A stretch of DNA of 42,002 bases from MGML01 sp964493985 (lineage in GTDB: Bacteria; Chloroflexota; Dehalococcoidia; Dehalococcoidales; UBA2162): the NCBI GenBank assembly GCA_964493985.1, contig CAZBQL010000018.1, positions 1-42,002 of the forward strand, read 5' to 3'. Position 1 is the stretch's first letter. Every line of letters begins with the position of its first letter. Positions 24,697 through 32,435 of the stretch are shown piece after piece. Position numbers and translations under genes: made by a program. A model generated the notes under the pieces. That model saw only the letters and a list, made by a program, of their open reading frames with translations, searched no databases and had not been told where the DNA came from.

Positions 24697-25824
24697 TTAT
24701 CCAAGCTCGTAGAAACCGCCGTAAGGACCTATCGGGGCATTGACTGGAATACGCCGTCCTGACTTACCCGGTTCCGGAGCGGGGAACCTGAATTCACGGG
24801 TCTTCATGTACTCCTTCGGCCTGACTATCTCGAGTTTCAGCGCTTTCTGTTTACAGCCGACAACGCAGACGCCGCAGCCCTTACAATTCTCGGCGATTAT
24901 CGATGCCTTGAGCTTCTTTGACCCGGGGACCTTTACCATTTCTACAGCGTTGAAGGGGCATTTCTCGACGCAATCCTGGCAGCCGACACAGGTCTCTTCA
25001 TCGACAGATGCCTGGAAGCGATTGGGCTCTACAAGGTCGAACCTATCGTGCTTGGTATAAGAATAGAGCATTTCACAAGCGTCGGCACAACAGTAACAGA
25101 CGCCCCAGTGGACAAGCCCGGCTTCTTCATTCTGGCGGACGACCTCAAGAGTTTCTTCCTCTGTATATTCTTTGAGCAATCGTCCCGGCTTATTAAGGTA
25201 ATATGTCCCTCGAGAGTTATCGAACACGGCAAAGCAGGTCATAAGCGGGTGATCACACTTGCCCCAGAGTACCCGGCATCCGCAAGGAGCGATGATTCTA
25301 TTTTTAGCAAGCTTTATCTGCATCTTCCAGTTTTCCTGGGGAACAAGATCATCATCGGAGATGTTGCTTATCTCGAGAGCGCCGATAGCCGGGGTTAGCA
25401 TGATACCCCTGCCTCCGGCAGCTTTCCTGTCGCTTGCGGATTTGACCCAGATGTCGGACCATTCATTGTAGAAGAAATCAGCCCACAAGTCCTTTACCTT
25501 CTGAGGGAGGGCGTTAGGTCCGGTGTGGACGCCGGTATCCGCGATGTCATGGTGGAACCCAAGCAGGCTGGAGTGGAAAGAGAACAGTGTCTCTCCACGG
25601 GTGAGTATACCGCGATTGATAAGGTTATCAAGTATTTTAACTATAGTAGCCTCATCATAGCCAAGTGCTGTCTTGAGATCTTCGATGGTTCCCGGAATAT
25701 ACAATTCCAGGCAAACACTTGCTTCTTCAGGCGTAAACATCTCATGCAGGATAGCCATGAAACGTTCCGATGTTGGAGCGCCGAGTTTCTCAGCCAGTTC
25801 GGTATATATATTATTTTCTGCCAT
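24697..25824 (-). CDS. Winged-helix / Cys-rich / double 4Fe-4S ferredoxin-domain protein
   Basis: This 375-residue soluble iron-sulfur protein has a helical N-terminus that resembles a winged-helix domain (about 15-85, TIEDLKTALGYDEATIVKILDNLINRGIL). A middle part carries scattered cysteines (C181, C183, C190, C197 and C243, C245, C246, C250). Two complete 4Fe-4S motifs follow: C279-x2-C282-x2-C285-x3-C289-P and C314-x2-C317-x2-C320-x3-C324. It may pass electrons or sense redox state. AAGGAGG lies five bases before the ATG. It follows hypA and the double-cubane pair on the same strand but has its own promoter and palindrome. Confidence 0.8.
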   Translation of the reverse strand: MAENNIYTELAEKLGAPTSERFMAILHEMFTPEEASVCLELYIPGTIEDLKTALGYDEATIVKILDNLINRGILTRGETLFSFHSSLLGFHHDIADTGVHTGPNALPQKVKDLWADFFYNEWSDIWVKSASDRKAAGGRGIMLTPAIGALEISNISDDDLVPQENWKMQIKLAKNRIIAPCGCRVLWGKCDHPLMTCFAVFDNSRGTYYLNKPGRLLKEYTEEETLEVVRQNEEAGLVHWGVCYCCADACEMLYSYTKHDRFDLVEPNRFQASVDEETCVGCQDCVEKCPFNAVEMVKVPGSKKLKASIIAENCKGCGVCVVGCKQKALKLEIVRPKEYMKTREFRFPAPEPGKSGRRIPVNAPIGPYGGFYELG

Positions 25825-25879
25825 TATGTCCTCCTTGTCTTAAGGCTTTCCCGGTCGTTTTTCTAACGGGAATGAGCCG

Positions 25880-25896
25880 TAACATGTATCATGTTA
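25880..25896 (-). promoter_or_regulatory. Palindromic operator at the start of the Fe-S gene transcript
   Basis: TAACATGTATCATGTTA has perfect 7-base arms around TAT. On the minus strand it begins where transcription from the TATATT box (25908-25903) is expected to start, about 55-70 bases before the ATG. A dimeric repressor is the likely reader. Confidence 0.55.
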
Positions 25897-25902
25897 AAGT
25901 GT

Positions 25903-25931
25903 AATATACTATCATCTGAATGAAACTGCAA
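25903..25931 (-). promoter_or_regulatory. Promoter of the Fe-S protein gene
   Basis: TTGCAG (25931-25926), 17 bases, TATATT (25908-25903) on the minus strand. The -35 is weak. Part of it lies inside the end of, or just after, hypA on the same strand, so the gene could also be reached by readthrough. Confidence 0.45.
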
Positions 25932-25960
25932 AACACAGTACCAGTTGTTTATATTGACGA

Positions 25961-26302
25961 CTATTCTACCTCCAGGCTTTCGATGTACATCTCTTTCCCT
26001 GAGGCTATCTCTACCTGCTGTCCGCTGCAGTTGGGGCAGCGCAGGCTGAGTTGCTCGGGAGTAAACACGGTATCACAGTTGCGGCAGCGTAACTGTGCCG
26101 GTATATGAGTGAAGTCAATGTCAGCTCCTTCGGCTATCGTGCCTTTACTGAGTAAGCTGAAATAGAATTCCACTGATTCATCGACCACGCCGGAATATTC
26201 ACCGACAACAAGGTATATCCTCAGAATCCTGGTAGCATTTGCCTGTTCGGCATACTTAATCGCCAGGGCTAAAAGGGACTCGCATATGTTCTGCTCATGC
26301 AT
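25961..26302 (-). CDS. hypA: HypA-type nickel metallochaperone (orphan)
   Basis: HypA delivers nickel to [NiFe]-hydrogenases (with HypB) and in some bacteria to urease. The 113-residue protein has the N-terminal nickel site MHE (H2), the conserved VVGEYSGVVDE segment, and a zinc site with C73-x2-C76 and C89-x2-C92. No hydrogenase, hypB or other hyp gene is in the window. It sits 64 bases behind the double-cubane activator on the same strand, so cotranscription is likely and a role in metalating another enzyme is possible. Confidence 0.9.
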   Translation of the reverse strand: MHEQNICESLLALAIKYAEQANATRILRIYLVVGEYSGVVDESVEFYFSLLSKGTIAEGADIDFTHIPAQLRCRNCDTVFTPEQLSLRCPNCSGQQVEIASGKEMYIESLEVE

Positions 26303-26366
26303 GGTTACTTACCGGATTTGGATGCTATTGTATCCGGATGAGTGAAGGTATGCAAGGTGATCAAAG

Positions 26367-27137
26367 TTAAATAAAGATTGGTAATTGTTCCGGGGTTACT
26401 TCATTACTGAGAGCTGCGCCTAACGCACCGATAATCTGCGGATCATCAGGAACAAGGACCGGTATTTTCAGATTCTGTTGCAGAAGATGCCTTATACAGA
26501 CATTACGGGCAACACCTCCAGCGAATACGAGATTTTGAAAAGCGGGCAATCTCCCCAGCATAGTAAGTACCCGTCTGGTTATAGCATCATGTATCCCCAG
26601 TGCAACCTCATCACGTTTTGCCCCGTTATTGATTAGAGAGATTACCTCCGATTCGGCAAAAACGGTACACATATTTGTGATCTTAGCAGTGCTTTCAGCC
26701 TGTAAAGCAACAACTCCGAAATCTTCAATACTGAAGTCCATTGCATTAGCCATCACTTCAATAAACCGCCCCGTTCCGGCGGCACACTTGTCATTCATTT
26801 CAAATTTCAGGACACGTCCATCCACGCTCAGAGCGGAAGTCTTTGTGTCCTGTCCACCGATATCGAGAACAGCCCTGCATTCGGGGAAAACTGCCCTGAC
26901 GCCTGAAGCAAATGCTTTGATCTCACTGACGATATCACAGTCTATATGTTTTTTTATTATATGTCGTCCGTAACCGGTTGCAGTCAGACGATCGTAACTG
27001 ATACCTTCCAGCAGCATTTTCGCTACCGCAACCGGATTATAAGTATTATGAGCTTTACGGGTGACCGTTATTTCTCCGTCTGCCACGGTCACCAGCTTAA
27101 CCGTGCGTGAACCAATATCGATACCGGCTTTTATCAT
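26367..27137 (-). CDS. ATP-dependent activator of double-cubane-cluster protein (YjiL/HgdC-like, BadF/BadG family)
   Basis: This homodimeric ASKHA-fold ATPase injects low-potential electrons into its partner. The 256-residue protein shows phosphate motif 1 (GIDIGSRTVKLV), LDIGGQDTK, NDKCAAGTGRF with C118 and NMCTVFAESEV with C157; these two cysteines per subunit ligate the 4Fe-4S cluster shared across the dimer. The adenosine motif is VFAGGVARN. One base separates it from the reductase gene, so the two form a unit. The same family activates 2-hydroxyacyl-CoA dehydratases, but the partner here is of the double-cubane type. Confidence 0.92.
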   Translation of the reverse strand: MIKAGIDIGSRTVKLVTVADGEITVTRKAHNTYNPVAVAKMLLEGISYDRLTATGYGRHIIKKHIDCDIVSEIKAFASGVRAVFPECRAVLDIGGQDTKTSALSVDGRVLKFEMNDKCAAGTGRFIEVMANAMDFSIEDFGVVALQAESTAKITNMCTVFAESEVISLINNGAKRDEVALGIHDAITRRVLTMLGRLPAFQNLVFAGGVARNVCIRHLLQQNLKIPVLVPDDPQIIGALGAALSNEVTPEQLPIFI

Positions 27138-27138
27138 G

Positions 27139-28419
27139 TTAACTCTTCAATGTTTCTATAAAGGCTTCTATCCTTGTTTGTAACTGGCCCAGGTCTTCCT
27201 GGCTGTAATCAGTCTCGATTCTGGTTGAGGGTATTCCTTCCTTCAGAAGCGCTTGTTCTACCTGGTAGGATTCTACCGAATAGGGAGAACAGAACTGCAG
27301 AGCGTAATGGACCACCCCGTCAGCGTTATACTTTTTTGCCATTTCACTAATATGAGTCAACCGACTTTCATTCGGAGTAAATATGGCACAATCGATCTTG
27401 AAGTAACGGTCGACAATAGCGTTCATTAATGCCTCCCCGGTAGTTCCTGAATCGTCAACAAGGTTCTGCGTACCGCGTTCGCCGACGCATGACTCTTCTC
27501 CAACGATGACGGCTCCCGAAGTTTCTATGATAGCCGGTAATTTCCAGTTTGGTACTGCCATAGGACATCCTGCGACCAGTACACGAGGTGTTCCCTTTGG
27601 AAAGACTCCTTCGCCGTCCCGGACCCTTTGCTCAAGTTCATCACACAGCTTGTTTACGGATTCTGTAAACCGGACCGGATTATCGTAAAAAGCTACCTGG
27701 TTGATGAGGAGTGCATCGAGACCCGATATCGGAGCAGGATCTGAAGCACGGAGAGAGGCAAGTCGATAGAGAGCTTTCCGCCTGTTATTTACAGTATCAA
27801 TACCTTTCTTAAGCCTGGCAGCATCGATTGTTACCTCTGTAAGGTTTTTCAGTTCGTTTTTAAAGCGGATGAACTCACTCTTCAGCAGTTCTCTGTCTGC
27901 TGCGTTTTTCATCTGCGGGACTTCCATGATGTACAAATTGGGTTGAATACCTTTAAATATTTCATATGCTTTTTTCTTACCGTCACAGGTGGTCTCACCG
28001 ACAATCATGTTCGAGGCTTCTATATACGGGCAGACCTTGTTGAGTTTAAAGCCGAAGAAAGACTTGATAAGGGAACATGTATTTCTGGGAAGCAGCTTTT
28101 CAGCATCTTCGAAACCGAATTCTGCACCGGCGCAGAGCCCTACGGATATTGCGTCCGCTGCAATGATTAATTCATCGGGTACGAAAACACAGAAAGTCCC
28201 GATTACTTTCCGCCCTTGAGCTTTCGCATTTTCGAGTTCCTGGATACGCAGTCCGTGTACCTCGCCCATGACGAAATCAAGGTATCCCATTCCTTTCGGC
28301 CGGTTTTTCTGTGACAGGTACGTAGTCTGGTACATGTTGCCGAGAACTTCCAGTAGAGCATCGTGCGCTTCAAGGTCCAGACCTAATTTCGTCCACATGG
28401 GCCTGTAATCTGTTGCCAT
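27139..28419 (-). CDS. Double-cubane-cluster-containing anaerobic reductase (DCCP; YjiM/HgdB-like)
   Basis: With the ATG at 28419 (GGAGG five bases upstream) the product is 426 residues. It matches the DCCP/YjiM family closely: GTFCVFVPDELIIAA, LLPRNTCSLIKSFFGF, VCPYIEASNMIVGETTCDGKKK, GCPMAVPNWK and the C-terminal IETDYSQEDLGQLQTRIEAF. Cysteines C77, C96, C115, C130 and C145 are candidates for cluster ligands. The characterised Carboxydothermus relative carries an [Fe8S9] double cubane and reduces small molecules such as acetylene; the natural substrate is unknown. The frame is open to 28479, but that start lies upstream of the -10 box. Confidence 0.9.
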   Translation of the reverse strand: MATDYRPMWTKLGLDLEAHDALLEVLGNMYQTTYLSQKNRPKGMGYLDFVMGEVHGLRIQELENAKAQGRKVIGTFCVFVPDELIIAADAISVGLCAGAEFGFEDAEKLLPRNTCSLIKSFFGFKLNKVCPYIEASNMIVGETTCDGKKKAYEIFKGIQPNLYIMEVPQMKNAADRELLKSEFIRFKNELKNLTEVTIDAARLKKGIDTVNNRRKALYRLASLRASDPAPISGLDALLINQVAFYDNPVRFTESVNKLCDELEQRVRDGEGVFPKGTPRVLVAGCPMAVPNWKLPAIIETSGAVIVGEESCVGERGTQNLVDDSGTTGEALMNAIVDRYFKIDCAIFTPNESRLTHISEMAKKYNADGVVHYALQFCSPYSVESYQVEQALLKEGIPSTRIETDYSQEDLGQLQTRIEAFIETLKS

Positions 28420-28868
28420 AGTATCCTCCAAATAATCCGAATATTTATCGTTTTTAAGGTAACCTCCATATTGTAGCATAAGTATTTATAATAAACAAAA
28501 TAAAAAATTCTTATACAGTTTATGTTGGCTATCGCTATTATTAGAATTAGAAAAGAATAAAAGGCTAAAGCTTTAAGGAATGATCGAACAGAGGACTTCG
28601 TAAACAATACAGATAAAAATCATCACAACCTTATAAGTCTGTCTCATTACAGATATGATTGAGCCTGAATTATCTTGGAGAACAAGTCATCTCGCCCTTG
28701 GACAATGCATTCATGAAACAGGCTCTTACGGTCGAGATATCGCGCAAGTATAAAAAGTTATCTCCTGTGGATTAAAGTGTTCTAAATAACTGCCACTTTG
28801 CTTTCTCCAGGAAGAGATGATAAATGTGCTGGTTTTCAACTATGCTAATGCCTGTTTGTGACATGGCA
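28420..28868. other. Gene-poor stretch between DCCP and the lipoprotein gene
   Basis: About 450 bases with no convincing gene. The left end holds the DCCP promoter. The rest is AT-rich with short open frames only (32 codons from 28657, 20 codons from 28713), neither with a ribosome-binding site or a recognisable motif. GAGCCTG (28661-28667) and CAGGCTC (28719-28725) are inverted repeats about 50 bases apart. Confidence 0.5.
28470..28498 (-). promoter_or_regulatory. Extended -10 promoter of the DCCP operon
   Basis: On the minus strand, TGCTACAAT is an extended -10 (TG at 28478-28477, TACAAT at 28475-28470), and a weak -35 TTGTTT lies 17 bases upstream (28498-28493). Initiation near 28463 gives a 45-base leader. 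Confidence 0.6.
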
Positions 28869-29489
28869 TCATTCTATCACTGTTACTGATTCGGCAATCT
28901 TTATAAGGTCTTTTTGAGTAATAATATCTTCGATAGGAAATATAGTACTTATGCTGACCCAGATACTGCCTTTATCAGGGACATCAACAGTAAACCGGAT
29001 AGAAATACTCCTGTCATAGTCCCATTCAGGATCAATGGGTTCTTCCAGTTTGGCAACGCGCCGGCGCGTTTCGTCCGACCATGATCCCCGGTAAAGATAG
29101 GCTGTGTTACCATCTATTTCAGTTTCGGTTATCGCGTCTTCAGGAGGTATCAGGCCCGTTATTTCCAGGAACGATGAAGGAATCGTATCCAGTGTAGGAT
29201 AGGGATAACTCATAACCAGGCTATCCTCGATTCCTCCAGAAGCATAATTACCGTAGCTTTGCAGAATTGTTTCACCGGTGAATGCCCTATCGGAGGTGAT
29301 ACTATTCAGAAAAGGTCCGGCATATTCATATTCTTCCGGTAACCATGTAGGCGCCAGGGCATAACCTAGGTTATTTATTATTTTTTCCGAAACATCACTA
29401 GGTAATATCGGTTCTTTTTCAGAGCAACCCGAAATCGATATAGTTGCTACTGCAAAAAGAAATGTAAATATTGTCAGTAATATTTTCAT
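28869..29489 (-). CDS. Putative lipoprotein of unknown function
   Basis: From the ATG at 29489 the product is 206 residues. A signal peptide (MKILLTIFTFLFAVATISIS) ends at the lipobox ISGC with C22, so it should be lipid-anchored outside the membrane. The mature part contains WLPEEYEY and a late TEIDGNTAYLYRGSW strand, similar in style to DUF4367-type proteins, but I cannot assign a family firmly. The reading frame extends four codons further to a TTG. It diverges from the TetR gene, each with its own promoter. Confidence 0.72.
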   Translation of the reverse strand: MKILLTIFTFLFAVATISISGCSEKEPILPSDVSEKIINNLGYALAPTWLPEEYEYAGPFLNSITSDRAFTGETILQSYGNYASGGIEDSLVMSYPYPTLDTIPSSFLEITGLIPPEDAITETEIDGNTAYLYRGSWSDETRRRVAKLEEPIDPEWDYDRSISIRFTVDVPDKGSIWVSISTIFPIEDIITQKDLIKIAESVTVIE

Positions 29490-29536
29490 ATTATTTTCCA
29501 ATTAATTCTTAACACGCATACGAGATACTAATCGAT

Positions 29537-29565
29537 ATTGTAACAGTCTTACGATTGAATAACAA
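29537..29565 (-). promoter_or_regulatory. Promoter of the lipoprotein gene
   Basis: On the minus strand, TGTTACAAT forms an extended -10 (TG 29545-29544, TACAAT 29542-29537), with TTGTTA (29565-29560) 17 bases upstream. It is back-to-back with the tetR promoter. Confidence 0.55.
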
Positions 29566-29592
29566 TAATTTTCTATCTATTTGATGAAACTA

Positions 29593-29620
29593 TTGACAAA
29601 ATGTATTATGGTGATATAAT
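29593..29620 (+). promoter_or_regulatory. Consensus promoter of the TetR-family gene
   Basis: Perfect TTGACA (29593-29598) and perfect TATAAT (29615-29620), 16 bases apart. Initiation would fall inside the palindrome immediately downstream, which fits self-repression. Confidence 0.8.
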
Positions 29621-29640
29621 ATAAGTAAGCACTTACTAAT
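29621..29640 (+). promoter_or_regulatory. TetR operator (autoregulatory palindrome)
   Basis: ATAAGTAAGCACTTACTAAT contains perfect arms AGTAAG and CTTACT around CA, with AT and AT flanks also symmetric. It directly follows the -10 box of the TetR gene, so a bound repressor would block initiation. Confidence 0.7.
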
Positions 29641-29652
29641 AAAGGATAAAAT

Positions 29653-30279
29653 ATGAGTAAAATAAATGAGAGAAAAGAGCGTCTCAGTAGTGAAGACAGG
29701 CGATTGCAAATTATCGACGCTGCTTTAGGGCTATTTGCTAGTAAAGGCCTTAACGGTACCAGGACTAAAGAGATAGCCAGGGCAGCTGGAATAAGTGAAA
29801 CTCTCATCTTCCAGCATTTTAAAACTAAAGAGGACCTCTATCGTGCTGCATTAAAAGAGCTTTTTGATACTCATCCGTTGATGCTCGAGGTTGAAGAATT
29901 AATGACGAAAAAAGATGATTACGGTGTCTTTAGTACATTAGCGATGCATTTGATCAAACATAATCGCGAGGATCCCAGGATAATGCGATTGGCTATTTTC
30001 AGTGCTTTAGATGGGCCACGTACTGCCGATATGTTCAGTCACCGTAAAGAAGTGGAGCCACCTTTACCCGAATTGTTATCAGACTATATTCAAAAAAGGA
30101 TTGACGAGGGTGCATTTAGTGAAGTTAATGCTCGGATCGCAGGTCAATTGTTTATTGAGACAGTATTCATGTACATTGCTGACAAGGAAGTATCGATAAG
30201 CGGACCGTCTCTTCCCTTTTCAGATGAAGAGACAGTTGAAACGCTGGTTAATATATTTTTAAACGGATTAAAAACTTAA
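29653..30279 (+). CDS. TetR-family transcriptional regulator
   Basis: This 208-residue one-component repressor has an N-terminal helix-turn-helix domain (about 17-67): IIDAALGLFASKGLNGTRTKEIARAAGISETLIFQHFKTKEDLY. The C-terminal half is the ligand and dimer domain and has no identifiable ligand signature. The promoter is consensus, followed by a palindrome that the protein probably binds. The downstream methyltransferase and MBL genes are candidate targets because a related palindrome precedes the methyltransferase. A terminator follows the gene. Confidence 0.93.
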   Translation: MSKINERKERLSSEDRRLQIIDAALGLFASKGLNGTRTKEIARAAGISETLIFQHFKTKEDLYRAALKELFDTHPLMLEVEELMTKKDDYGVFSTLAMHLIKHNREDPRIMRLAIFSALDGPRTADMFSHRKEVEPPLPELLSDYIQKRIDEGAFSEVNARIAGQLFIETVFMYIADKEVSISGPSLPFSDEETVETLVNIFLNGLKT

Positions 30280-30294
30280 GATTGGTTATAGTCA

Positions 30295-30321
30295 GGTTGT
30301 TGATTTCAATAACCGTTTTTT
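30295..30321 (+). terminator. Terminator after the TetR gene
   Basis: GGTTGTTG (30295-30302) pairs with CAATAACC (30307-30314) with one G-T wobble, around an ATTT loop, then G and six T residues. Confidence 0.82.
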
Positions 30322-30338
30322 AAGAGTTGAAAACTTTG

Positions 30339-30348
30339 TAAGTACTTA
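30339..30348 (+). promoter_or_regulatory. Second TetR-like palindrome upstream of the methyltransferase
   Basis: TAAGTACTTA is a perfect 10-base palindrome followed by the related ATAAGTATT. Its half-site AAGTA/TACTT resembles AGTAAG/CTTACT at 29624-29637. It lies about 80 bases before the methyltransferase ATG. Confidence 0.42.
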
Positions 30349-30428
30349 ATAAGTATTAGGATTAAGGAGAATACGCTGTTATTAAACTGGTTGTCACACG
30401 AAAACTCATAAAGGAGGATTTAGATAAA

Positions 30429-31049
30429 ATGCTGAAAAGAATTGAACACCAGGAGGAAGCCATCGAAGGTATAGACGAAGTGAGACGATATGCTGAAGCT
30501 CAAAGACGGGGAAAGTTTATGTATAAGCCATTGGTCAAAGAATTACTGGCTCTAAATGTAACGGGACATTACCTTGAAATAGGAGCCGGTCCTGGACTAT
30601 TAGCGGCTATGCTTGCAGAAGATAATCCAGATTTAACGATTACGGCAATAGACCTTTCCGCTCAAATGGCCGATGTAGCTTTTGAATTTTTCAGAGATCA
30701 CCATCTTCAAGACAGGATAAATTATGTCGTTGGTGATGTGAACGATGAAAATGTAATGCTCGGATTAGGTAAATTTGATCTGGTATATTCTACTCTCTCC
30801 TTACACCACTGGAAAGAGCCTGAGAGATCGATCAGGAATTTATGGCAAGTGGTTAAAGAAAATGGGACACTCTATATCTGTGATTTTAAGAGAGTATGGT
30901 GGTTATATTTCCTCCCCGGAGCTAATTTTATTAAGGCTGCATATAATTCAGGCGAAATTGAAGAAATGTTGTATCGTTCACAGATAAAAAACTATAAAAT
31001 TAAGACATTGTTCCCTTATTGTGTACAGTCCGTCATTGCGGTTAAATGA
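30429..31049 (+). CDS. Class I SAM-dependent methyltransferase
   Basis: This 206-residue soluble methyltransferase has the SAM-binding motif LEIGAGPGLLAAML (about residues 49-62), the acidic loop TAIDLSAQMADVA and the post-motif FDLVYSTLSLHHWKEPERSI. It resembles the UbiE/MenG-like small-molecule methyltransferases. The substrate is not indicated. AAGGAGG lies 11 bases before the ATG, longer than ideal. The position behind a TetR gene suggests inducible expression. Confidence 0.87.
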   Translation: MLKRIEHQEEAIEGIDEVRRYAEAQRRGKFMYKPLVKELLALNVTGHYLEIGAGPGLLAAMLAEDNPDLTITAIDLSAQMADVAFEFFRDHHLQDRINYVVGDVNDENVMLGLGKFDLVYSTLSLHHWKEPERSIRNLWQVVKENGTLYICDFKRVWWLYFLPGANFIKAAYNSGEIEEMLYRSQIKNYKIKTLFPYCVQSVIAVK

Positions 31050-31164
31050 ATGGAGAATGATTTCATTTCTCTTAGTTTAAAAAATTGTCGTGATACTTGA
31101 ACCAGACAGGTATAATTACAGTTTATTTACCTTGATTTGGGAAATGGACAAGATGGAGGTAAAA

Positions 31165-31854
31165 ATGACTCAGGAAATTATACCCATCGAGCTTAAATTG
31201 CCTTTCAGAACAGGCAGCGTGAACTGCTACCTGGTTAAGACAAATACCGGGTTTGTCCTTATTGATACTGGCGGCCCGGGTAACGCCAGCGAACTTGAGA
31301 GTAGAATGGATGAGTATGGATGTAAAGCAGACAACCTTCACCTCATATTGTTAACCCACGGAGATTTCGATCACTCCGGCAATGCTGCGTATCTGAGAAA
31401 GAAATTCAATACCAAGATAGCCATGCACCCCGAAGATTCACCGATGGTCGAACGCGGCGACATGTTTCTGACCCGGAAGAAAGGCAACTTTATACAGAGC
31501 TGGATAGTGAAAACGATGTTTGGTTTTGGAAAATCGCAACGATTCACTCCCGACCTGGAAATCACCGACGATTTCGACCTGACTGAGTACGGACTTAAAG
31601 CTGAGATATTCCATATTCCGGGGCATTCGAAGGGTTCGATAGGTATTCTCACTGCTGAAGGAGCATTGATTTGTGGAGACCTATTCGAAAGCACGGGTGG
31701 AAGTGATAGTCCGAAATTGAACAGCCTGACGGACAACCTTGATGCCGCGAACCAGAGTGTCGATAAACTAAAAAAACTAAAAATCGATACAGTATATCCC
31801 GGCCACGGCCAACCGTTTGCGATGGATACGTTTTTAGCCACACTGAATCACTAA
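31165..31854 (+). CDS. MBL-fold metallo-hydrolase
   Basis: The ATG at 31165 has GGAGG five bases upstream and gives 229 residues; the open frame extends 25 codons further but without a ribosome-binding site. The metal site reads THGDFDH (H65, D67, D69, H70), so the second usual histidine is Asp, as in many glyoxalase-II-like relatives. Later ligands are H154 (PGHSKG), D172 (CGDLFES) and H214 (YPGHGQP). The substrate is unknown. A truncated paralogue of its 3' end lies about 580 bases downstream. Confidence 0.88.
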   Translation: MTQEIIPIELKLPFRTGSVNCYLVKTNTGFVLIDTGGPGNASELESRMDEYGCKADNLHLILLTHGDFDHSGNAAYLRKKFNTKIAMHPEDSPMVERGDMFLTRKKGNFIQSWIVKTMFGFGKSQRFTPDLEITDDFDLTEYGLKAEIFHIPGHSKGSIGILTAEGALICGDLFESTGGSDSPKLNSLTDNLDAANQSVDKLKKLKIDTVYPGHGQPFAMDTFLATLNH

Positions 31855-31957
31855 ACAATATTAATATTTATGAGTATCGTGTGACGTACATTCCGATAAG
31901 GTTAAGGTTTACATTGCCTAATTAATGAAGGTAATATTTTGAAAACTATCTTGTTTA

Positions 31958-32413
31958 ATGGAACGAAAAGCTATGTCTGAAATCTTTTTCTTTATTTTAG
32001 GAATCATTAACAGTATTATTCTTATTACCATCTTTCTCATTCGGAAAAGTAACCTCGATAGATTACAAAGATACGGTAAATTTTACTTCCTTTTAGTCTT
32101 TCCTGCAGCAACCAATATATTCCTGGTATTCCATGAAAATGGTGATACACGATACGTTATTTTTCTCGCACTATTCCTTACCTTCCTCTTAATCGAATGG
32201 TTATACGATTATAAATTCAAAATTGGCTTCCGAGAAAACTGGTTAAAAAACTGGAAATGGACACTACCTTATCTGGGGCTTTACTATGCAGTGAATTACG
32301 GTTTTGTTGTAATGCCATGGAAAACAGATATTACATGGGGAATTATAATGATGTGTCTGTTCGTTATCCAGATTATTACGAATATACGAAGCCACCCCAG
32401 GATAAAGTCTTGA
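31958..32413 (+). CDS. Small four-helix membrane protein of unknown function
   Basis: The 151-residue frame (or 146 residues from the Met at 31973) predicts four membrane helices: about 8-26, 43-58, 65-84 and 102-142 as two. It contains many aromatic residues and a short basic loop between helices. I do not recognise a family. No ribosome-binding site is evident at either start. It lies between an intact MBL gene and the fragment of a second one, so it may have arrived with, or been trapped by, a duplication. Confidence 0.6.
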   Translation: MERKAMSEIFFFILGIINSIILITIFLIRKSNLDRLQRYGKFYFLLVFPAATNIFLVFHENGDTRYVIFLALFLTFLLIEWLYDYKFKIGFRENWLKNWKWTLPYLGLYYAVNYGFVVMPWKTDITWGIIMMCLFVIQIITNIRSHPRIKS

Positions 32414-32435
32414 GTTTGCTTTATTGCTCTTGAAA

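Noticed and set aside
26367..28419. 2-hydroxyglutaryl-CoA or benzoyl-CoA type dehydratase/reductase system
   Set aside because: Only one large subunit is present, and its motifs (VPDELIIAA, LLPRNTCSLIKS, VGETTCDGKKK) match YjiM/DCCP rather than the two-subunit dehydratases.
28420..28479. 20-residue N-terminal extension of the DCCP protein
   Set aside because: The longer start lies upstream of the -10 box; the ATG at 28419 has GGAGG at ideal spacing.
28657..28775. Short frames (32 and 20 codons) in the gap before the lipoprotein gene
   Set aside because: No ribosome-binding site, no known motif, and frames are closed by nearby stops; insufficient to call a gene.
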